In this document: piece after piece, positions 14,182 through 20,489 of the stretch | Position numbering within the stretch: position 1 is the stretch's first letter | Layout of the letters: every line of letters starts with the position of its first letter | Origin: Bacteroidales bacterium | GTDB lineage: Bacteria > Bacteroidota > Bacteroidia > Bacteroidales > F082 | DNA: 20,489 nt | Direction of reading: 5' to 3' | Assembly (NCBI GenBank): GCA_017428285.1 | Contig: JAFRRE010000168.1 | Location: forward strand, 1-20,489 | Translations under genes and position numbers: made by a program | The notes under the pieces: generated by a model | Database searches by the model: none | Told to the model about the DNA's origin: nothing | The model's input: only the letters and a program-made list of their open reading frames with translations

Positions 14182-15909
14182 TTAATCTTCAGGCGTCAAT
14201 GCCGCAATCATTTCAGCAATCTTGGCCTTCACCTCGCCAACCACATTGTCGGGGCTGAGGTCAGCCTTGAAGCTCTTGTCGCGGCTGGCGAACTCAATGG
14301 CATTGCGCTCCAAGGTCTTCGGGCTGACCACGATGCGCAGCGGCACACCGAGCAGGTCAGCATCGGAGAACATCACGCCCGCGCTGATGTTGCGGTCATC
14401 GTAGATGACCTCCACACCCGCCTTCTTCAGGTCTTCGTAGAGCTTTTCGGCCACGCGGCGCACATTCTCATCAGCGATGCGCAGGGCGCAAATCTGCACC
14501 TGCCAAGGGGCGATGGTGATGGGCCAAATCGGACCGTAGTCGTCGTGGCTCACCTCGCAGACCGAGGCAATCAAACGACCCACGCCGATGCCGTAGCAAC
14601 CCATGATGGGGTATTTCAGCGTGTTGTCGCTGTCGAGGTACTGCATGTTCATCGACTCGGTGTATTTGGTGCCGAGCTGGAAGATGTTACCCACCTCGAT
14701 GCCGCGGCTGATGGTGATGCTGTGCTTGCCGCACACAGGGCAGATGCCGCCGGCGGTGGCCTTGGCCACGCTGTCATATTTCACCTCGCCGAGGTCGCGG
14801 GCCATGTTCATGCCCTTGTAGTGGTAGTTCTCCTTGTTGGCACCCGCCACGAAGCTGTTCAAGGTCTTCAGCGACTCATCATAGACTACGGTGATGCCTT
14901 CAGGCAAGCCCTTGGGGCCGATGAAGCCAGGGCAGATACCCATCTCGGGGGTGACGGTGGCGGCATGCACTTCGGCACAAAGCAGGTTGCGGAGCTTGGT
15001 CTCGTTCACTTCAAGGTCGCCGCGTAAGAAGACAATGACCAACGAGTCATCCATGTTACGCTGATAGAGAACGGCCTTGCACGACTGCAGAGGCGACTTG
15101 TGCAGGTAGTTGCACACATCCTCGATGGTCTTCTGTTCGGGGGTGTAGACCTCTTCCAAAGGCTCGATGGGGTATTCTTCGTTGTGGACGATGCAGTCGG
15201 CGGCCTCGCTGTTGGAGCGGTAGCCGCATTCGGGGCAAATGACGATGGTGTCCTCGCCAATGTCGGTAAGGAGCATGAACTCATGCGAGATGCGGCCACC
15301 CATCATGCCCGAGTCGGACTTGACAGCCACGACCTGCGGCACGCCAGCACGGGCAAAGATGCGGTCGTAGGCATGGTAAGCCTTGGCGTAGTATTGCTCC
15401 AAGTCCTCTTGCGAGGTGTGGAAGCTGTAAGCGTCCTTCATCGTGAACTCACGGGTGCGGATGAGGCCGCCACGCGAACGAGGCTCATCGCGGAACTTGG
15501 TCTGGATTTGGTAAATCATGAAGGGATACTGCGTGTAGCTCTTCGCGGCGTCGCGGGCCAACTGCACGGCAGCTTCTTCGTGGGTCATGCCTAGCACCAT
15601 GTCGATGCCGTTGCGGTCCTTAAAGCGGAGCAGCTCCGAGCCGATACTATTGTAACGCCCCGACTCTTGCCACAACGAACCCGGCATGACGACGGGGAAC
15701 ATGACTTCCTGTCCGTCGATGCGGTCCATCTCCTCACGGATGATATTCTCTATCTTCTTCGCGATGCGCTTGGCTGGCATGAAGAAGGAAAACAATCCTG
15801 TTCCCACCGACTTGATATATCCGCCACGCACCATCAGCGCCTGACTGTCGAAAACGCAGTCGGCCGGTGCCTTCTTGAAACGTTCGCCTAATAATGTTGC
15901 AACTTTCAT
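14182..15909 (-). CDS. proS: prolyl-tRNA synthetase, bacterial type with editing insertion
   Basis: 575 aa, the length of bacterial-type ProRS. It charges tRNA-Pro with proline in the cytosol. Class II motif 1 region appears at about residues 60-85 (MDRIDGQEVMFPVVMPGSLW), motif 2 as KFRDEPRSRGGLIRTREFTM, and motif 3 as GCYGIGVGRLIAS. Between motifs 2 and 3 sits the insertion (YbaK-like) domain that deacylates mischarged Ala-tRNA-Pro, from IEDVCNYLHKSPLQSC to about VAKATAGG. Two CxxC pairs (CPECG, CPVCG) flank the insertion and may bind a metal. The C-terminal anticodon-binding domain begins near TIAPWQVQICALR. I chose the ATG at 15909 (MKVATLLGERFKK), the usual start of this family; an upstream in-frame start at 15948 would overlap the -7 box. 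Confidence 0.97.
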   Translation of the reverse strand: MKVATLLGERFKKAPADCVFDSQALMVRGGYIKSVGTGLFSFFMPAKRIAKKIENIIREEMDRIDGQEVMFPVVMPGSLWQESGRYNSIGSELLRFKDRNGIDMVLGMTHEEAAVQLARDAAKSYTQYPFMIYQIQTKFRDEPRSRGGLIRTREFTMKDAYSFHTSQEDLEQYYAKAYHAYDRIFARAGVPQVVAVKSDSGMMGGRISHEFMLLTDIGEDTIVICPECGYRSNSEAADCIVHNEEYPIEPLEEVYTPEQKTIEDVCNYLHKSPLQSCKAVLYQRNMDDSLVIVFLRGDLEVNETKLRNLLCAEVHAATVTPEMGICPGFIGPKGLPEGITVVYDESLKTLNSFVAGANKENYHYKGMNMARDLGEVKYDSVAKATAGGICPVCGKHSITISRGIEVGNIFQLGTKYTESMNMQYLDSDNTLKYPIMGCYGIGVGRLIASVCEVSHDDYGPIWPITIAPWQVQICALRIADENVRRVAEKLYEDLKKAGVEVIYDDRNISAGVMFSDADLLGVPLRIVVSPKTLERNAIEFASRDKSFKADLSPDNVVGEVKAKIAEMIAALTPED

Positions 15910-15945
15910 ATCTTGTTCTTTTTTGCTTATTCTTTTTTCAGGCTG

Positions 15946-15953
15946 CAAAGGTA
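15946..15953 (-). promoter_or_regulatory. -7 promoter box of proS
   Basis: The minus strand reads TACCTTTG, an exact TAnnTTTG match, 37 bp upstream of the ATG at 15909. No clear -33 TTTG is present. It lies between the terminator of the preceding gene and proS, and it argues against the longer proS start at 15948. Confidence 0.6.
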
Positions 15954-15974
15954 GGGATTTTTTCGGTATGTTAT

Positions 15975-16007
15975 AAAAAATCCCCTTGCTTACAAAGCAA
16001 AGGGATT
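15975..16007 (-). terminator. Rho-independent terminator of the 889-aa secreted protein gene
   Basis: On the minus strand AATCCCTTTGCTT (16007-15995) pairs with AAGCAAGGGGATT (15991-15979) around a 3-nt loop with one mismatch. A T run down to 15975 follows. It starts 22 bp after the stop codon at 16029. Confidence 0.88.
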
Positions 16008-16028
16008 CTTACATGATTTATTGTAACT

Positions 16029-18698
16029 TTAATTCTGAATCATCACCTTCTTCGTCACCACCTTGCCACCAATGACATGGACAAAGTACATGCCGGAGGG
16101 CAGGTCACTCACGTCGATGGTGCGCTGGCCGTCCACGCTGAAGCCTTTCACCTTGACACCTTGCGGGTTGATGATGACGACGCTGGCTCTACCCTTTTCG
16201 TAGTCCGTGGTAATGGTCATTTGACCTCTTGCCGGATTAGGAGTGATGCTCACTTGGAAAGGCTCTGCGTCCACATCGGGCAGTTCAGGAACTTCAGTCA
16301 GGATGTCGGTGTTGTGGCTATAGGTCACCACCTTACCAGAGACTCTCAATATCGGGTTGCTGGAGTTTTCGCAATCCGGGCAGCTGTTTTGGCCGCTCAC
16401 GCAGTCGGGATAGTTGGGGTGGCATTGGTCGACATAGGTCGGGTCGAACTCATAGAGCACATCGGCATGGCCATTGGCGAGATAGTCGTCGAGGCTGTAG
16501 TCCCACACCAAAGTCATGCTTCCTGGGCACCAACCAGCCCTATTATGTGGCCATGTACCGTTTTGAGGTTGGCATCCTGCGGGATTGGGGCTACAGGTTT
16601 CCCACAAATCTTGAGTATAGGTTGTACCACCGTTGATATTGATATTGTGATGGGCATGATAGAACTCGGCGGCGTTGCCCGTATTGTAGGCGCCGCTCTG
16701 CGTATCGCTCCAGTTGTGGCCAGAGGTCGTGATTTGTAGTTTTGCCTTCTCAACGCATGGGTCAAACACGACATTGCGAGTTGGGATGGGACATGGGTCT
16801 GAATAATCTCCGAAGGCATAGTTGCCGTACCAAATCTCCTGCATATCTACATAAGGATACTCAGGTGTGCCCTTGGTATATTCAAAGATAGCGGTGGGAT
16901 TGTAACCATCGCCTGTTGCATATTGTTCGCTATAGTACTCGAATTCGACAAGTCCCTGCAGCACGGAGGTGAAGTCGGTTACATCGAGGTCATCGATACA
17001 TTCCACACCAAACGGGGTGATATAGCGGCAGAGTTCCACCCATTCGCCACGGTAGTTTTTCACACGGACATAACTGATATGGTCGTAAGTGTTGCAGTTG
17101 CCGTTCACGCAGTTGTGCAGATAATGCAGGTTGATAGCGTTGAAGGCATTGACATGGGTCGGGAAGGCATATTCGCCATGGTCGGTAAACTGTGAGGTAG
17201 TTGCCACCATCTCGCCATTCATTGCGGAAACCACCATGTCATCATAGTCGGTAGTCACCTCAAAGGTGTTGGAAGCCGTAGTGACCTTGCCGCCAGTTTG
17301 AGTAATCGAAACCGTCATATTGTAGGTGCCTACACCCGAGGGGGTCCAAGTGGTGTACCAATAGCCATTCTCTGGTTTGTTGGGATAATCTGTCTTCAAA
17401 TACAACTCTTGTCCGTCAACCTCACATTTCACTTGTTCAAACTTAATGGCATTGGCATGTTCGATATAGGCACTCAACACAATCATCACGGGATTCTCAA
17501 AGTCGGGCATAAACACCTTGGTGCCTTCGTAGGGACGGCGAATGGTAATCTCGGGTTCATAGTTTTCGGGATCCACCACATAGAAAGTACGTGTCACAGT
17601 GGGAGCGGGTTGCCATTGTGTGCCGTCACCAGCCTGGATGGCTTTCACCTTCACGGTGCCTTCCTCACCCGTAAGGGTTAGGATGTTGCCTTCGATGGTA
17701 GCCGGACCTTGGGCAACCTCAAAAGTCACTGGCAGTCCTGAAGTAGAAGTGGCTTCAAGCGTAATAGGAGCATTATAGACTAACTGGTCAGGAATTTCAG
17801 CGAAGTCGATAAATTGTGCGGCTAATCCACCAGGGAAATGGCGAATGGTGAAATTGTCGAAGCCGCCCCAACCGCTGTTGAGCATATAAATGTAGTGCCA
17901 CATGGCAGGGTCATACTTGTCACCACTGCCGGGAGTGAGGCCCGCATTGACGCCTTGGCATTCCGGTACGGCCTCCCATTCGGCATTGAGATCGTCATAT
18001 TTCATAAAGAGAGTGACGGCACCTTGACCATCGTTGGCATCGAGGTCGATGGAAACCTTCCAACGGTACCAATGGCTTTCCGCTCCGATGGGTTGGATGT
18101 TGCTGGTGATGGTATTGTTGGGGAGCACCACGCCGTTCATGAAGAGCGGGTTGCTCGGATTGACGCCCGTCATCATCAAATAGATACCGCCATCGGGAAT
18201 CGTGCTGTTCTCATCGGGATAGACAGGTTCGCAGATGGCGTTGGAAGAGGAGGCCTTACGCAAAGGGGGAAGGACTGAGCCGTCGCCATCGCCATCATAG
18301 CCAATGCCGAAGAAGTCGCCCCACCACTGACGCAGGATGTCGCATTCAAACTCGATGATACCGCCATTTGAGAAGTCGAAACCATATTGGGTGATGTCGT
18401 GTGTGGCGATATCACCAAAAGCGGTACCAGAGGCATCCGAAAATACACCGATGGTCTCGTCGGCCGTCGGAATGGGCGGCGTGGTACCCCAGAAGTGACC
18501 CATGTAGTCGGTGTACAGGGGAGTGAAAGCTCCGTTGCCTGCGTGGTGCACGCGGACATACCAGCCGTCCTGGCCATTGAGGAGATGGTTGGGGTTATCT
18601 CCATATTCGTAATCATTGAAGTCGAAGGTCTTTTCGACTTGGGCGTTCATCCCGAAAGAGAAAGCCAAAAGCATAAGGATTAGGGATAGTTTTTTCAT
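16029..18698 (-). CDS. T9SS-secreted protein with peptide:N-glycosidase F-like module
   Basis: 889 aa. The signal peptide is about residues 1-19. An N-terminal jelly-roll-like region (about 20-290) has DFNDYEYGDNPNHLLNGQDG and ends SGWGGFDNFTIRHFPGG. A cadherin- or Ig-like stretch follows (about 295-500). Next is a two-part PNGase F-like module. Its first part (about 500-640) has YVRVKNYRGEWVELCRYITP and LDVTDFTSVLQG. Its second part (about 645-800) has ITTSGHNW, NAAEFYHAHH, TCSPNPAGCQPQNGTW and NRAGWCPGS. Aligned by eye to Elizabethkingia PNGase F, Asp539, Glu591 and Glu678 fall at the positions of the acidic residues known to matter for activity. The C-terminal 80 residues are a type A T9SS sorting domain (ITPNPARGQMTIT to VVTKKVMIQN). 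The likely role is release of N-glycans from glycoproteins outside the cell. The exact substrate and enzyme activity are inferred. Confidence 0.85.
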   Translation of the reverse strand: MKKLSLILMLLAFSFGMNAQVEKTFDFNDYEYGDNPNHLLNGQDGWYVRVHHAGNGAFTPLYTDYMGHFWGTTPPIPTADETIGVFSDASGTAFGDIATHDITQYGFDFSNGGIIEFECDILRQWWGDFFGIGYDGDGDGSVLPPLRKASSSNAICEPVYPDENSTIPDGGIYLMMTGVNPSNPLFMNGVVLPNNTITSNIQPIGAESHWYRWKVSIDLDANDGQGAVTLFMKYDDLNAEWEAVPECQGVNAGLTPGSGDKYDPAMWHYIYMLNSGWGGFDNFTIRHFPGGLAAQFIDFAEIPDQLVYNAPITLEATSTSGLPVTFEVAQGPATIEGNILTLTGEEGTVKVKAIQAGDGTQWQPAPTVTRTFYVVDPENYEPEITIRRPYEGTKVFMPDFENPVMIVLSAYIEHANAIKFEQVKCEVDGQELYLKTDYPNKPENGYWYTTWTPSGVGTYNMTVSITQTGGKVTTASNTFEVTTDYDDMVVSAMNGEMVATTSQFTDHGEYAFPTHVNAFNAINLHYLHNCVNGNCNTYDHISYVRVKNYRGEWVELCRYITPFGVECIDDLDVTDFTSVLQGLVEFEYYSEQYATGDGYNPTAIFEYTKGTPEYPYVDMQEIWYGNYAFGDYSDPCPIPTRNVVFDPCVEKAKLQITTSGHNWSDTQSGAYNTGNAAEFYHAHHNININGGTTYTQDLWETCSPNPAGCQPQNGTWPHNRAGWCPGSMTLVWDYSLDDYLANGHADVLYEFDPTYVDQCHPNYPDCVSGQNSCPDCENSSNPILRVSGKVVTYSHNTDILTEVPELPDVDAEPFQVSITPNPARGQMTITTDYEKGRASVVIINPQGVKVKGFSVDGQRTIDVSDLPSGMYFVHVIGGKVVTKKVMIQN

Positions 18699-18762
18699 AA
18701 TATTAAGTTTAAGTAATAACTATTGACAAACCGTTCAAAGCCAAATAACAGAATTATTGGCG

Positions 18763-18770
18763 CAAAAATA
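18763..18770 (-). promoter_or_regulatory. candidate -7 box for the PNGase-like gene
   Basis: The minus strand reads TATTTTTG, matching TAnnTTTG, 64 bp upstream of the ATG at 18698. It lies within a 17-nt sequence (18762-18778) identical to one upstream of the TPR/winged-helix regulator, with a CAATTA block close by in both places. No -33 TTTG is at the usual distance. Confidence 0.5.
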
Positions 18771-18876
18771 GTAAAAATACTCAATTAGCGTCAGGAAACA
18801 AGATTTTTTCCTTAGGGTATTTCAACTTTCGTGAACAGCTTGAACAAATAGAAATAACAGTAAAAAATGAATTACC

Positions 18877-20457
18877 CTAATTAATCACCCAATCTTCGAT
18901 GGTATTGGTGTTAGTCGAGAACTTCACACCCGCCTTTACTACCTTGCGCCCGTCGGTCAGGTAAGGAGTAGCATAGCCTTTCACCTCTATTTGATCCAAG
19001 GCTTCCTTCGCCGTGCCGTTCACTTTCAGTTCAATGACATAGATGGTGTCTGGCATCTTCACCACCATGTCGGCTCGGCCTCCTGCACAACGCACTTGGG
19101 TCTGGACGTAAACATTCAGCATGTTGAAAATCAACATTATTGACCACTCATAAAAGGCTTCAAGATTTGAAATATCCTCCAATTTCTTCTTGAAGCCGTC
19201 CACGTATGGCAGCCCGGCAAAGTAGGACTGCATCTCGCGCAAGGCAAGATCGAGGTCGTTTTTCTTCAAGGCTTGCCAGAATTTCAGGGCGAAGCCTGAG
19301 ACAACTTGGTGATTTTCCAAACCGATATAGGCTGGAAGCAGGCCACGCGTGAATCCAATGCGCACTTCCTGATTGGGAATGGAGAGCGTGTACATTTCAC
19401 TTTCCCTGTCATAGCCTTTGATGGTCAGGTAGCCGCTTTGGTATAGTAACGGCAAGGCATTGTTCATCGCCTCTGTCGGCTGGTCGAAGTCAAAATCCTG
19501 AACATTCAGCTCTTCCAATGTGGTAATGTCGGTGCGGAAATGCTGCATCTGACGGATAAGGAAAGTGGGGGTGCCACTCTCAAACCAATAGTTGGCTATG
19601 TTTCTCTGGTTGAAGCATTTCAACAAGCTGAAAGGATTGTACACATCGGGCGACTCTTTAGCGAAGCGATAGCCGTCGTATTGCTGCTTCAGCTTGTCAT
19701 GCATCTGCTCTGGAGTACATTCATACTCTTTGGCCAGCATCGCAATATCTGGTGCCAAGTCGGAGGCAAACTCCTCCTCGGTAATGCCACAAATAGCCGC
19801 ATATTTGGGCTGCATTGAAATGTTGGTCAAGTTGTTGATGGTGGAGAAGATGCTTAGCTGGCTGAACTTGCTGATGCCGGTGATGAAAACGAACTGCTCA
19901 TCCTTGTCGCAAATCTTGATGTATTGGTAGAACTCTTGCATGATGCGGCGCACTTGTTCCAATTCATCGGGCTTGTGCAAGTAGTCAAGCATGGGGGCAT
20001 CGTATTCATCCAAGATGACCACCGTCTTCAGACCGGTTTGCTCGTGGGCACGTTGGATAAGTCCTTTGAAGCGTTTACCAGGTGTGGTTTCCGTTTCGTC
20101 GCGACCGTAGATGCGCTCGTAATCCTTCAGTTCGTCCTCCAAAGTCCTGACTACCTCCTGCATGTTAGGTTGGTTCTTGCACGCGCTCAAGTCGAAACGC
20201 AGCACGGGATATTGTTTCCAGTCCTTTTCCAATTCGGCAATAGCCAAACCCTCGAAGAGGTCTTTCCGACCCTCGAAATAACATTCCAAGGTGCTGCAAA
20301 GCAGCGACTTGCCGAACCTGCGTGGGCGGCTAAGGAAAACATACGGGCTTTCTTTTGTCATCTTCCAAACCAAGTCCGTCTTGTCGATATAAAGATAGTT
20401 TTCTTCCCTTAATTTCTCAAAGGTCTGAATACCAACGGGATATTTTCTTTCTTGCAT
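18877..20457 (-). CDS. AAA-ATPase-like protein with C-terminal PD-(D/E)XK nuclease-like domain
   Basis: 526 aa, typical of the large Bacteroidetes family with AAA-ATPase_like (PF09820) and DUF1703 domains. The start YPVGIQTFEKLREENYLYID is the family hallmark. A Walker A variant lies at about residues 44-51 (RPRRFGKS), and Walker B is TVVILDEYDAP. A sensor-like FITGISKFSQLSIFS stretch follows. The C-terminal nuclease-like core reads CAGGRADMVVKM then IYVIELKVNGTA, giving the D...ExK arrangement. The biological role is unknown; the family is strongly expanded in Bacteroidetes genomes, often in many paralogues. The ATG at 20457 gives the standard N-terminus; a TTG at 20481 would overlap the promoter box. 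It stands as a single gene, with no related neighbour. Confidence 0.93.
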   Translation of the reverse strand: MQERKYPVGIQTFEKLREENYLYIDKTDLVWKMTKESPYVFLSRPRRFGKSLLCSTLECYFEGRKDLFEGLAIAELEKDWKQYPVLRFDLSACKNQPNMQEVVRTLEDELKDYERIYGRDETETTPGKRFKGLIQRAHEQTGLKTVVILDEYDAPMLDYLHKPDELEQVRRIMQEFYQYIKICDKDEQFVFITGISKFSQLSIFSTINNLTNISMQPKYAAICGITEEEFASDLAPDIAMLAKEYECTPEQMHDKLKQQYDGYRFAKESPDVYNPFSLLKCFNQRNIANYWFESGTPTFLIRQMQHFRTDITTLEELNVQDFDFDQPTEAMNNALPLLYQSGYLTIKGYDRESEMYTLSIPNQEVRIGFTRGLLPAYIGLENHQVVSGFALKFWQALKKNDLDLALREMQSYFAGLPYVDGFKKKLEDISNLEAFYEWSIMLIFNMLNVYVQTQVRCAGGRADMVVKMPDTIYVIELKVNGTAKEALDQIEVKGYATPYLTDGRKVVKAGVKFSTNTNTIEDWVIN

Positions 20458-20478
20458 GGCAGCGGCGTTTTTATGCCG

Positions 20479-20486
20479 CAAATTTA
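20479..20486 (-). promoter_or_regulatory. -7 box of the AAA-ATPase-like gene at the window edge
   Basis: The minus strand reads TAAATTTG, an exact TAnnTTTG match, 22 bp upstream of the ATG at 20457. The -33 element would lie outside the window. Confidence 0.55.
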
Positions 20487-20489
20487 CAA

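Noticed and set aside
14545..15594. Two plus-strand frames of about 160 codons
   Set aside because: They are antisense to proS in GC-rich third-position DNA and show His/Val/Ala-rich low-information sequence.

Overview
The window looks like chromosomal DNA of an anaerobic Bacteroidales bacterium. The taxonomic signals are TAnnTTTG-type -7 promoter boxes, starts without Shine-Dalgarno sequences, many short lipoproteins, a TonB-dependent receptor paired with a DUF4249 lipoprotein, a type IX secretion (T9SS) sorting domain, and a class III (oxygen-sensitive) ribonucleotide reductase. The bacterial-type prolyl-tRNA synthetase with an editing insertion is not the short form I associate with gut Bacteroides, so a less-studied Bacteroidales lineage is plausible. 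No tRNA, rRNA, CRISPR array, transposase or phage gene was seen.

Left part (1-7.3 kb, all minus strand). From upstream to downstream: a 129-aa secreted protein (7019), two adjoining lipoproteins (6371, 5706), a stand-alone LytTR DNA-binding protein (5003), a 359-aa lipoprotein (4150), a strong hairpin, then a tight envelope operon of small outer-membrane barrel, DUF4249 lipoprotein and TonB-dependent receptor. The receptor runs off the left edge. The stretch 2.5-7.3 kb is visibly AT-rich and its genes are mostly unrecognised.

Middle (7.3-12.9 kb). A 793-aa minus-strand protein combines a lipobox, periplasmic TPR-like repeats, one membrane segment, an 11-residue-periodic coiled coil and a C-terminal winged helix. 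It looks like a membrane-tethered transcription regulator. Its leader carries a repeat-built hairpin. Divergently, a textbook Bacteroidetes promoter drives a cobalamin riboswitch followed by nrdD and nrdG, which overlap by 7 bp. This implies that B12 represses the B12-independent class III reductase, and so that a B12-dependent class II enzyme exists elsewhere in the genome. A bidirectional terminator closes the operon.

Right part (12.9-20.5 kb, all minus strand). A lipoprotein made of a tandemly duplicated unknown domain, a perfect 28-bp palindrome, proS, a terminator, an 889-aa T9SS-secreted protein with a two-part peptide:N-glycosidase F-like module whose acidic residues appear conserved, and an AAA-ATPase-like/PD-(D/E)XK protein with its -7 box at the window edge.

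Most notable are the B12-switched nrdDG operon, the probable secreted PNGase, and the TPR/coiled-coil/winged-helix membrane regulator with its structured leader.
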